Both the position numbers and the translations under genes were made by a program. Shown in pieces: positions 1-7,876 of a DNA stretch of 64,000 bases. Within the stretch, counting starts at the first letter, position 1; every line of letters starts with the position of its first letter. The notes beneath the pieces are model-generated. The model made no database searches. It was not told the origin of the DNA and saw nothing but the letters and a program-made list of their open reading frames with translations. The stretch comes from Bdellovibrio bacteriovorus (lineage in GTDB: Bacteria; Bdellovibrionota; Bdellovibrionia; Bdellovibrionales; Bdellovibrionaceae), in assembly GCF_001592745.1 (NCBI RefSeq), contig NZ_LUKD01000007.1, forward strand, positions 27,567-91,566, given 5' to 3'.

Positions 1-498
1 CGAGATCAAATCCAAGTGACGATGACGATATTTGATTTCGATATCTTGAACACCGTGGAATTTTTCTGGCAAAGGTTCAATTGTCTTCGTCAAAATTTGG
101 AAGCTTTTTACGTAGATTGAAAATTCGCCTTTTTGAGATTTAAAGACGTAACCTTCGATACCGACGATATCGCCCAAATCCACTAGATTGAAAGCTTCAC
201 GGTCTTTTTCCGCAAGCTCTTCAGTTTTTACGTAAACCTGCACTGTGCCTGTTTGATCCTGCACGTTGAAAAAAGAAGCCTTCCCCATCATACGCAAAGT
301 CATCAAACGACCCGCGATACGATAAGAGAACTCAGGCTTCTTTTCACCGGCTTGCAAAGTCGCCGCATGTTCAGCTACGACTTCCGCGATCTTCGCTTTG
401 TTTTCAAAAACGTACGGATAAGGATTGATGCCTTTTTCGCGAAGAGCATGAAGTTTTTTACGTTTTTCTGCTCTGAGTGGATTTTCATGAATGGACAT
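1..498 (-). CDS. lysS: Lysyl-tRNA synthetase, N-terminal part (cut by window edge)
   Basis: Class II lysyl-tRNA synthetase, which charges tRNA-Lys in the cytoplasm. The frame is open from the ATG at 498 to base 1 (166 codons), so the catalytic domain lies outside the window. The visible part is the N-terminal helix rich in Arg/Lys followed by the OB-fold anticodon-binding domain (about residues 55-150, with the stretch IAGRLMTLRMMGKASFF), then the family hallmark PLPEKFHG...YRHRHLDLI leading towards motif 1. The start is chosen because MSIHENPLRAEKRKKL is a typical LysRS beginning. Identity is confident; completeness cannot be judged. Confidence 0.93.
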   Translation of the reverse strand, partial: MSIHENPLRAEKRKKLHALREKGINPYPYVFENKAKIAEVVAEHAATLQAGEKKPEFSYRIAGRLMTLRMMGKASFFNVQDQTGTVQVYVKTEELAEKDREAFNLVDLGDIVGIEGYVFKSQKGEFSIYVKSFQILTKTIEPLPEKFHGVQDIEIKYRHRHLDLIS

Positions 499-538
499 TA
501 AATTGAGCTCCAAAAATTATTACGAGGAAAAAGAACCT

Positions 539-571
539 GGTACCTTTTTCCCACGAAGGGAAGCAGGTACC
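539..571. repeat. Short REP-like palindrome, GGTACC ends
   Basis: The 14-bp arms at 539-552 and 558-571 are inverted repeats with two mismatches around a 5-base loop (ACGAA). The right end reads GAAGCAGGTACCTTT, almost the same as the right end of the larger palindrome at 32035-32104 (GAAGCAGGCACCTTT), so the two look like members of one dispersed family. It lies 9 bp after the stop of the aldolase gene and before lysS, and could also act as a hairpin between these two minus-strand genes. Confidence 0.6.
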
Positions 572-579
572 TTTGATGA

Positions 580-1503
580 CTATAGTTTTTTGCCGGCGAA
601 GGCTTCCATGACGTTGTGAAGAAGTTCAAGAGCTTCTTTCTTAGGACGTTGGAAGGCGTTACGGCCCATGATCGAACCAAAACCGCCACCTTGAGCTAGA
701 TCCGAAACCTCTTTTAAGATTTCTTCTGTGCCTTTAGCTTCTCCACCAGAGAAGATCACGATGCGTTTGCCTGCAAAGCAAGATTGAACAACGTGACGAG
801 CGCGGTCTGCCAATGAAGATACTTTGATACCTTGTTCTTGGTAAACTTTCGCCGCTGCGGCTTGTTCGATGTGAGCTGTTGGCGGTTTTACTTTGATGAT
901 GTGAGCGCCCAATTGAGCAGCGATGTGTGCAGAGTACGCGATCACGTCGATAGCTGTTTCACCCTCTTTAGAGATTTGTTCGCCACGCGCGTAAGACCAG
1001 ATCACGACAACAAGACCCGCCGCCTTCGCTTCACGAGCCGCTTGTGCGATTTCTTCGTATTGACCTTTGCGTTCTGCAGATCCTGGGTAGATTGTGAAAC
1101 CAATACCCACGCAACCCAATCTCAAGGCATCGTCGATGTAAGACGTCAATGCAGAGTGCGGGCGCTTGTCTGTGTAAAGAGTGTCAGAGTTATTGATTTT
1201 AAGAATCAATGGGATTTCGCCAGCGAAGTCACGAGCTACAGCTTCGATAGCGCCTAGTGGAGCGGCGTAAGCATTGCAACCCGACTCGATCGCCAGCTGA
1301 ATGTGGTAAGCAGGATCATAACCATCTGGATTTTTCGCGAAAGAGCGAGCCGGACCGTGTTCAAAACCTTGGTCCACCGGCAAGATCACCATTTTACCTG
1401 TGCCTGCAAGTTTACCGTGATTCATGATGCGAGCCATATTAGCTAGCACTCCAGGATTATCAGCTCCGTACCAACTCAAAATCTCTCTAACTCTAGGTGT
1501 CAT
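580..1503 (-). CDS. fbaB: Class I fructose-bisphosphate aldolase (FbaB/DhnA type)
   Basis: Schiff-base aldolase that interconverts fructose 1,6-bisphosphate with dihydroxyacetone phosphate and glyceraldehyde 3-phosphate in glycolysis/gluconeogenesis. The 307 residues fit the DhnA/FbaB TIM-barrel family. Visible signatures are LPVDQGFEHGP (about 41-51), the GFTIYPGS strand (about 135-142), HIIKVKPP around residues 201-208, which carries the candidate Schiff-base lysine (K204 or K206), and the phosphate-binding FSGGEAKG and GRNAFQRP loops near the C-terminus. The ATG at 1503 follows GAAAGGGAAG. It sits upstream of lysS on the same strand with a REP-like palindrome between them. High confidence. 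Confidence 0.93.
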   Translation of the reverse strand: MTPRVREILSWYGADNPGVLANMARIMNHGKLAGTGKMVILPVDQGFEHGPARSFAKNPDGYDPAYHIQLAIESGCNAYAAPLGAIEAVARDFAGEIPLILKINNSDTLYTDKRPHSALTSYIDDALRLGCVGIGFTIYPGSAERKGQYEEIAQAAREAKAAGLVVVIWSYARGEQISKEGETAIDVIAYSAHIAAQLGAHIIKVKPPTAHIEQAAAAKVYQEQGIKVSSLADRARHVVQSCFAGKRIVIFSGGEAKGTEEILKEVSDLAQGGGFGSIMGRNAFQRPKKEALELLHNVMEAFAGKKL

Positions 1504-1646
1504 CTCTGCTTCCCTTTCGATTAATCAGCGTAACTTCAAATAAAGCTCACAAAATAGACTGCAAAACCGCATAAATTGAGGCTTAAGCCGAGATAAGTTA
1601 GTAATATTTTTTGAGATAATCAAGCGCGTCTCATGGATTAACACGC

Positions 1647-1673
1647 TTGGCAGAAAACACTCTGTGATATACT
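1647..1673 (+). promoter_or_regulatory. Possible sigma-70 type promoter for the Nfu-MATE pair
   Basis: A near-consensus -10 hexamer TATACT at 1668-1673 is preceded by TTGGCA at 1647-1652, though the 15-bp spacer is shorter than ideal. It lies 27 bp before the ATG at 1700 in the gap between divergent genes. Visual match only. Confidence 0.4.
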
Positions 1674-1699
1674 GTGCCTTGTCCGCAAAGAGGTCTTTT

Positions 1700-2245
1700 A
1701 TGAATAAAGTGACGTTCGAAAATACACCCAATCCAGCCAAAATGAAGTTCCTATTAGGCAAACAAGTGACTTCAGAGGGGTTTGACTGCCCGACAGCAGA
1801 AGAAGCCGAGCGTTCACCATTGGCCTCGAAAATCTTTGGTTTTCCTTGGACAAGCTCCGTTTATGTCGGTCCTGACTTTATCACTGTGACGAAGCAAGAC
1901 TGGGTCGAGTGGGACCTTCTTGCTCAACCTTTAAGCGGATTGATTCAAGAACACATGGATCGTGATGAACCGGTCGTGATTGAGTTTGTCGCCATGCCTG
2001 AAGACGATGAAAACGACTTGCCGATTGTTCGCAACATCAAGTCTGTTCTAAACCGTGAAATCCGCCCGGTGGTGGCTTTGGACGGCGGCGACATCGCTTT
2101 CTATAAATACGAAAACAATATTCTTTACATCCACATGAAGGGTGCATGCTCCGGATGTCCAAGTTCGCAAATCACGTTGAAAGACGGCATTGAAACGCGA
2201 ATGAAGGAACTTTTCCCGGAGATTCAAGAAGTTGTCTCAGTCTAA
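1700..2245 (+). CDS. nfu: NfuA-like iron-sulfur cluster scaffold/carrier protein
   Basis: Carries Fe-S clusters to apo-proteins. The 181 residues have the usual two-domain layout: an Nfu N-terminal domain beginning FENTPNPAKMKFLL and running to about residue 90, and a C-terminal NifU-like domain with RPVVALDGGDIAF and the cluster-binding CxxC in KGACSGCPSS. The start is placed at ATG 1700 rather than an in-frame ATG 12 codons upstream. The reasons are that MNKVTFENTPNP is the normal family start and an AGAGG sequence precedes it. The last 14 bases overlap the following MATE gene, suggesting translational coupling. Confidence 0.9.
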   Translation: MNKVTFENTPNPAKMKFLLGKQVTSEGFDCPTAEEAERSPLASKIFGFPWTSSVYVGPDFITVTKQDWVEWDLLAQPLSGLIQEHMDRDEPVVIEFVAMPEDDENDLPIVRNIKSVLNREIRPVVALDGGDIAFYKYENNILYIHMKGACSGCPSSQITLKDGIETRMKELFPEIQEVVSV

Positions 2246-3575
2246 GTTTTTCCACGAAAGTAAACTCTTAGCCAAACTTTCAGGCCCTATCGTTATCGGA
2301 CAAGTTGGTCAAAATCTGATCACCTTGGCTGATACGATCATGGTAGGTGCTTTAGGTCCTTTGGCTTTAAGCGCTTCGGCTTTTGCCGGCAGTGTTTTCA
2401 TTGTCTTTTTGATTTTTGGTATTGGCATGTTGTCCCCGATCACCGCTCTTTTTGCGCGGATGCAAGGGCAAGAAAATTATCCTTATGGAGGCGTGCTACT
2501 TCGTCACAGTGTTTTTGTGGCCTTGGGAGTGAGTGCTTTCACCATTGGTTTGCTTTATCTGCTTGCGCCGAACCTGCATTGGTTTGGACAAACGCCCGAC
2601 GTTTTGGAGCTGGGAGGCAGTTTCTTTAAGATCATCACCTGGTCCATTCTTCCCAGCTTGATTTATCAGACTTACAAACAGTTCACCGATGGAATCGGTA
2701 AAACAAAAGTTGCCATGTATGTGATGATGTTGGGCGTAGTCCTGAATATCGCCGGCAACTATGTTTTGATTCATGGGCATTATGGATTTCCTAAAATGGG
2801 ACTTGATGGCGCCGCCTGGGCGACGCTGATAGCGCGTATCGTGATGGCTGTTATCATGATGCTTTATGTTCACGTACATCCTCACTTTAAGCATTACATG
2901 CAAGAGCGTTGGACTCACCGCTTTGATCATCATCTTTTAAAAAATCTGATCCGCTTAGGTATCCCGAATGGACTGACTTACATCTTTGAAGTCGGGGCCT
3001 TTTCAACGGCCGCCGTGATGATGGGATGGTTCGGTGCCGGACCGCTCGCTGCTCACCAAATCACAATCAGTCTGGCAAGTACGAGCTTTCTTATCACTTT
3101 AGGTATTGGCATCGCGGCTTCCATTCGCGTGGGTTATGAGCTCGGTCGTGGAGATTACTCCTTAGCGCGCTTTGCTGGATTCACGGCGATAAAACTGGGC
3201 GGCGCCTACATGAGCTTATGTGCTCTGGGATTTTTCTTTTTACGTGAATGGTTTCCGACCTTCTACGTGAAAGACGCTGACGTTATTGCGTGGGCTGCGC
3301 AGTTTTTTATTGTCGTTGCGATCTTTGAAGTCTTTGATGGAGTGCAAGCTGTGGCCATCGGCGCTTTGCGCGGAATGAGCGATACGCAGTGGCCAAGTAT
3401 TATCGCCTTTTTTGCTTATTGGGTTATGGGTTTGCCGTTGGGGTACCTGCTGGCTTTCCACTTAGGTGTAGGACCTGTGGGAATTTGGATTGGTCTTTTA
3501 ATTGGGCTGATTTTCGCAGCGATACTTTTAACGTGGAGATTCCACGTTCTTAGCAGAAGATTTTTAAAAGTCTAA
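2232..3575 (+). CDS. MATE-family multidrug efflux transporter (NorM-like)
   Basis: Cation-coupled antiporter of the inner membrane. The 447 residues contain about 12 hydrophobic segments and the MATE pattern near the N-terminus (GPIVIGQVGQNLITLADTIMVG) with its repeat in the second half (TYIFEVGAFSTAAVMMGWFG...HQI). The start is a TTG at 2232 inside the end of the nfu frame, preceded by GGAG about 10 bases upstream; the later part of the N-terminus would lose helix 1 if an internal ATG were used. The stop overlaps the stop of the convergent lipoprotein gene in the tetranucleotide CTAA. Substrate cannot be told from sequence. Confidence 0.9.
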   Translation: MSQSKFFHESKLLAKLSGPIVIGQVGQNLITLADTIMVGALGPLALSASAFAGSVFIVFLIFGIGMLSPITALFARMQGQENYPYGGVLLRHSVFVALGVSAFTIGLLYLLAPNLHWFGQTPDVLELGGSFFKIITWSILPSLIYQTYKQFTDGIGKTKVAMYVMMLGVVLNIAGNYVLIHGHYGFPKMGLDGAAWATLIARIVMAVIMMLYVHVHPHFKHYMQERWTHRFDHHLLKNLIRLGIPNGLTYIFEVGAFSTAAVMMGWFGAGPLAAHQITISLASTSFLITLGIGIAASIRVGYELGRGDYSLARFAGFTAIKLGGAYMSLCALGFFFLREWFPTFYVKDADVIAWAAQFFIVVAIFEVFDGVQAVAIGALRGMSDTQWPSIIAFFAYWVMGLPLGYLLAFHLGVGPVGIWIGLLIGLIFAAILLTWRFHVLSRRFLKV

Positions 3576-6310
3576 AACTCGTAAACGCAACGGAATCCGC
3601 TGTCTGATGATAACGTCATCGCGTCTCCGTAACGAAGAGTGCTAAATACACCAATGGCTTTGGCACTTGTTGTGACAGAACTTCCACCTCTCCAAATGGC
3701 GCTGACTGAAGTTACTGACAGATCTACTTTTCCGAATCCGCAATATTCAGGGCTGCCCGGTAGATCACAGGACTGTGTTGTTCCATATTTCGTCTTTACG
3801 CTTCCGGTGGCAAGAGCAGACACATATTCTAGCGTCGCCGCTGACACAGAGTCTGCGTCGGAAACAGGTTCTAGCGCATTTCCGGCCATATCCCAGACGG
3901 ATTGATTAAACGGCAGTATGTGTTTACGTTTATTACCAGTACTTGCACAGACAGAGGCATTGGACTGCGGATAGCAAGGATCACTTTCTACCACTTCACT
4001 CAAAGCTATAATTTGATTGTTCCCTCGATGAAGGACACCAGAGCCGACAGCAAAATTTGTCCAGTTGTCTGGTCGTTTCGCAATTAGGTCAGCCACGGCA
4101 TTCCAATGAGTATTGCTGATAAGACTGTAACCCGCTCCTAAATTGTTACAACCTTGCGTCGCTTGCATAATATTGGCATTCACAGGCAACCCACTAGACA
4201 CGAATTGCGGCGCATGCGACGCTCCTTTGGCTTCATAACGGGCGACGCAAAAAGGTTGTGTTATAAACGTGGGGTTATACACGTAAGCAAAATTGGTCGG
4301 ACACGCGGTAGAGACGAAATACCCTTGAGTGATGCCACTCGCGTTTGAGAAGGGATCCTTCACTTGAACTTCAACTCGATATTGCACACCTGGTTCCACC
4401 AAGGCTGCATTTAACGGCAACCCGGAAGTGGACGAAGCCACTTGCGACCATCCCATGATTTGCAGGTTGTCACTTTGGCGAGAAATCTTCATCCAATAAG
4501 TCAGGGCATCAGGATCAGCCGGTGGCGTGAAGGTTATCGAAGGAGTTATGTCGATTCTTTTAGGAACGGCGGTAATTGAAAGTCCCGTCACCGAAGCAGG
4601 AGCCAAAGAGTCAATACCTAGATTCCAGGCCGACAACCGATTTGACGCTTCAGTTGGCAATACAAGGCTTGCATCAAGCCCATTGATAGAATCTTTGATG
4701 CTTCCCCCATTTAAAGTGACACTTGTCACTTCCAAAGGATTCACATCTATATTCATACCGGGCACGTAAGTAAAACGAACTACCTTACTATCCGTACCAG
4801 AAACGATAGCAGCAGAAGTGAAAACAACATTTTCTCCTGTATTTAATGTCACTTTCGGAGAACCCGTAATAGTGACACTGCGACTGAACTGAATATTAAG
4901 AACAATGTTTTGCCCGGATATGTAAGTGATACTTGTCACATCACTGTAGACTTTAGCAATTGTTGGCACTGGCAGCTGTACAGTGAATGAATAAGCATTG
5001 TTTAACGCCGTGGTGACCCGATTTAAATTATCTTTGGCGCTAGCATAAACTTTATAAGCTACACCGTTTGTCAGCGTGCAAGAATTGAAGATCGCATAGC
5101 CTGTCGTCACATTTTGTGAAGGGCATATTACCGCACCGGCCGTATCTTTGATCTGGACATCATAAGAAACGGCATCAGGAGAGTTAGAAAAATCCACGCG
5201 CAAGACTGTGCCCGTCAAAAGATTATCAATCGTATTATCGTCCGCTGTGGACTGAACACCTGTAATGGTGAAGTCACCCGGTCCTGAGGTATCTTTCGTT
5301 ACGCTAACCGTGACGCTCGTTGCGTTTCCTACCGCATCGGTTTGCTGAACCTGTATATCTGAAAGCCCTTCTGGAAGAATGATATCACCTGAAAACTCTT
5401 TCGTCGCAGAGCACGTAAAAGAAGTAGAAAGAATCCCATTCACTTTCACGTTCACCGGCATAAGGTCTTCACTGCATGTTCCTTCCATGGCAAATGAAGT
5501 TCCCGTTGAATAATCCGCATCCGTAAGTATGGCACCTGCCGCGGGAGTAATGATATGAATTTCTGGTGGCGTAAAGTCGGCGGTGACCGTCTTTTCAATT
5601 TCTGCGTAAGCACGGCTGGCCGCGGAAGCTGTGTGCTTTACTTTGTAAGTGAGCGGGCCCGAAGCTATCGAAGATTTTAAGGTGGCATTTAAAGAATAAG
5701 TACCGCTATCACAGGTCACCGTTTGTTTCGTTTCAAACACGTCTGTGATCTCAACAAACCCCGCCTGCTTTGAGCATGTTCCGGAGACAGTGTAACCACT
5801 CGCAACTTGATTCGGCCCGATCAACGAAGATGTTGCTGAAACTTCTGGAGCTTTGAATAGAACATTCAGAGTTTTATAATAAACAGAAATTTCGCCTTCG
5901 TGACTTTTCACCGCCCAACGAATTTGAAAAGGCTGACGGAAATCCCCGGGAGCAGACGGCATAAAAGGAGCCGCATAGGAACTTGGAATGCTGAAAGAGA
6001 TCTTACTGTCATCGGCGCAATTCGCGTCACCACCGGCGATGAGGTCTGTGCTTTTCGTCCACGCTTTCGTCTCGGGATTTTGAATTTCTATGTATTGAAT
6101 ATTTGCGCTGCATTCGGCTTCGAGTTGAACTGAAGACTCATTCGCATCCGGCAGCAGATCACCGCTCGTTTCGTTCGTAATTTTAAATTCAGATTTATTC
6201 AGAATGGAGGGATTTAAGAAAGCCATTTCCAATGAACGTTCCGTGCATGCCGAAAAAAGCATGGCGAACATAAGACATACAAATACATGGATTGGCGCCC
6301 CTAACCGCAT
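3572..6310 (-). CDS. Large surface lipoprotein with Ig-like repeats and FGE/C-type-lectin-like C-terminus
   Basis: 912-residue exported protein. The N-terminus is a signal peptide ending in a lipobox (LFSAC, Cys22). The middle is made of beta-sandwich-like repeats with paired cysteines, for example the pattern SGTCSKQAGFVEI / EGTCSEDLMPVNV, which resembles bacterial Ig-like domains of surface proteins, and a FN3-like stretch. From about residue 670 the protein changes to a formylglycine-generating-enzyme (FGE-sulfatase) type fold: FCVARYEA, WDMAGNALEPV, IWRGGSS and the closing GFRCVYEF. In this family such domains often act as ligand-binding lectin-like folds rather than enzymes. Likely cell-surface adhesin; the function is inferred. 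Confidence 0.7.
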   Translation of the reverse strand: MRLGAPIHVFVCLMFAMLFSACTERSLEMAFLNPSILNKSEFKITNETSGDLLPDANESSVQLEAECSANIQYIEIQNPETKAWTKSTDLIAGGDANCADDSKISFSIPSSYAAPFMPSAPGDFRQPFQIRWAVKSHEGEISVYYKTLNVLFKAPEVSATSSLIGPNQVASGYTVSGTCSKQAGFVEITDVFETKQTVTCDSGTYSLNATLKSSIASGPLTYKVKHTASAASRAYAEIEKTVTADFTPPEIHIITPAAGAILTDADYSTGTSFAMEGTCSEDLMPVNVKVNGILSTSFTCSATKEFSGDIILPEGLSDIQVQQTDAVGNATSVTVSVTKDTSGPGDFTITGVQSTADDNTIDNLLTGTVLRVDFSNSPDAVSYDVQIKDTAGAVICPSQNVTTGYAIFNSCTLTNGVAYKVYASAKDNLNRVTTALNNAYSFTVQLPVPTIAKVYSDVTSITYISGQNIVLNIQFSRSVTITGSPKVTLNTGENVVFTSAAIVSGTDSKVVRFTYVPGMNIDVNPLEVTSVTLNGGSIKDSINGLDASLVLPTEASNRLSAWNLGIDSLAPASVTGLSITAVPKRIDITPSITFTPPADPDALTYWMKISRQSDNLQIMGWSQVASSTSGLPLNAALVEPGVQYRVEVQVKDPFSNASGITQGYFVSTACPTNFAYVYNPTFITQPFCVARYEAKGASHAPQFVSSGLPVNANIMQATQGCNNLGAGYSLISNTHWNAVADLIAKRPDNWTNFAVGSGVLHRGNNQIIALSEVVESDPCYPQSNASVCASTGNKRKHILPFNQSVWDMAGNALEPVSDADSVSAATLEYVSALATGSVKTKYGTTQSCDLPGSPEYCGFGKVDLSVTSVSAIWRGGSSVTTSAKAIGVFSTLRYGDAMTLSSDSGFRCVYEF

Positions 6311-6384
6311 ACTAGACTTATCGGAGCGCCCCTCGCGAATCTGAGATTCAAATTGAGAATACCCAGATATTTATCGATATTTGT

Positions 6385-7779
6385 TTAGAGCCGCGTCTTC
6401 CCATTTTGAGACGGAGCAATCGAGTGCCAGCGAACACTGCGATCTTCCTTGATATAAAGGCTTCCAATAACAAAAGTCATCAAGGCGATTCCGATGGGAT
6501 ACATCAACCCCGCGAAATGATTTCCCGTTGACGCCACAAGCGCCGTCCCAATAAAAGGCACAAGCCCACCGAAAACACCGTTTCCGATGTGATAAGGGAG
6601 GGACATCGACGTGTATCTGATTTGCACCGGAAATAGCTCCACTAAGAATGCCGCTATCGGACCATACACCATGGTTACGTAAATCACCTGAATGAACACT
6701 AAGACGGTTAGCATAACGACGTTAGGATTCAAAGCCGTCGCCGTGGGATTTGCAGGATCCCAACCTGAGTAAGTTTCCATCGCACGATAAATCGGATAGT
6801 AAGTTAAAGCGGCAATCAAACATCCCGCCATCATGATTTTCTTGCGACCGATTTTATCTGACATCGCCCCAAAAACAATGAAGAATGGAGTCGCAAAAAG
6901 AAGAGCCATGGCAATAATCTGATTTGCCAGAACAAACTCCACCTTCAAGACGGTCTGCAAATAATAAAGAGCATAGAACTGACCCGTATACCAAACAACA
7001 CCTTGCCCGGCCGTCGCTCCCAGAAGTGCTAAGATCACCATGCGACGATTTTCAGGTTGCATGAAGCTTTCGCGCAGAGGACTTTTCGAAGTTTTTCCCT
7101 GAGCCTTCATTTGCATAAAGACAGGAGATTCTTCCATACGGCGACGGATCAGGTAAGAAACAACGACTAGAACCACCGACAACAAGAAAGGGATACGCCA
7201 GCCCCAGTCGGCAAACTCTTCTTCCCCCATGGTTAATCGAGTCACCAAGATAACCCCGAGTGAAACGAATAGACCTAATGTGGCTGTGGTCTGAATAAAG
7301 CTTGTGTAAAACCCGCGCTTCCCGTCAGGACTATGTTCCGCAACATAGGTGGCTGCACCACCATATTCCCCTCCTAACGCCAAACCTTGAAGCAAACGAA
7401 GCAATAGTAACAGAATCGGAGCAAAAATTCCGATGCTTTCATAGGTCGGAAGTAAACCAATCACTGTGGTCGCAAGCCCCATGATAAGAAGCGTGATCAT
7501 GAAGGCATACTTACGACCGACAACATCCCCGACTCTCCCGAAAACCAAAGCTCCGAAAGGTCGGACGATGAATCCCGTCGCAAAGGTTGCTAATGTCCCT
7601 AATAGGGCGACAGTCTCGTTCCCCTTCGGGAAAAACTGCGCCGAGATAATGGTCGCCAAACTTCCAAAGATGTAGAAGTCGTACCATTCAATCAAAGTAC
7701 CCGCACTGGAAGCGGCAATGACCTTCCAGACGTTCCGTTTTTCTGTTGCACTAATGGTTGCGTCCGCCGATGAAGCCAT
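6385..7779 (-). CDS. MFS transporter of the metabolite:H+ symporter (MHS) type
   Basis: Inner-membrane proton symporter for a small metabolite (the relatives ShiA, ProP and KgtP carry shikimate, osmolytes or dicarboxylates). About 464 residues with 12 membrane segments. Hallmarks are AASSAGTLIEWYDFYIFGSLA at the start, the loop GRVGDVVGRKYAF (MFS motif A, about residue 85), LRLLQGLALGGEYGGAATYVAEH and the second motif A MSDKIGRKK. The frame is open 14 codons further upstream, but the ATG at 7779 is preferred because AAGGGGGA lies 8 bases before it and MASS matches a cytoplasmic N-terminus. Substrate unknown. Confidence 0.88.
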   Translation of the reverse strand: MASSADATISATEKRNVWKVIAASSAGTLIEWYDFYIFGSLATIISAQFFPKGNETVALLGTLATFATGFIVRPFGALVFGRVGDVVGRKYAFMITLLIMGLATTVIGLLPTYESIGIFAPILLLLLRLLQGLALGGEYGGAATYVAEHSPDGKRGFYTSFIQTTATLGLFVSLGVILVTRLTMGEEEFADWGWRIPFLLSVVLVVVSYLIRRRMEESPVFMQMKAQGKTSKSPLRESFMQPENRRMVILALLGATAGQGVVWYTGQFYALYYLQTVLKVEFVLANQIIAMALLFATPFFIVFGAMSDKIGRKKIMMAGCLIAALTYYPIYRAMETYSGWDPANPTATALNPNVVMLTVLVFIQVIYVTMVYGPIAAFLVELFPVQIRYTSMSLPYHIGNGVFGGLVPFIGTALVASTGNHFAGLMYPIGIALMTFVIGSLYIKEDRSVRWHSIAPSQNGKTRL

Positions 7780-7876
7780 GACAGGGTCCCCCTTTTTTCT
7801 CCATTGTGGAGAGGGGAACACCTGGCAACAATCAAATAGTTTATTGATTACTCACTCGTAATTCGGCGGAGAGGGA

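Noticed and set aside
1525-1761. 78-codon minus-strand frame before the Nfu gene
   Set aside because: Overlaps the Nfu start and its promoter region and has no recognisable protein features.
3572-4300. Diversity-generating retroelement target
   Set aside because: The FGE-like fold is of the right kind, but no reverse transcriptase, template repeat or accessory gene occurs in the window.
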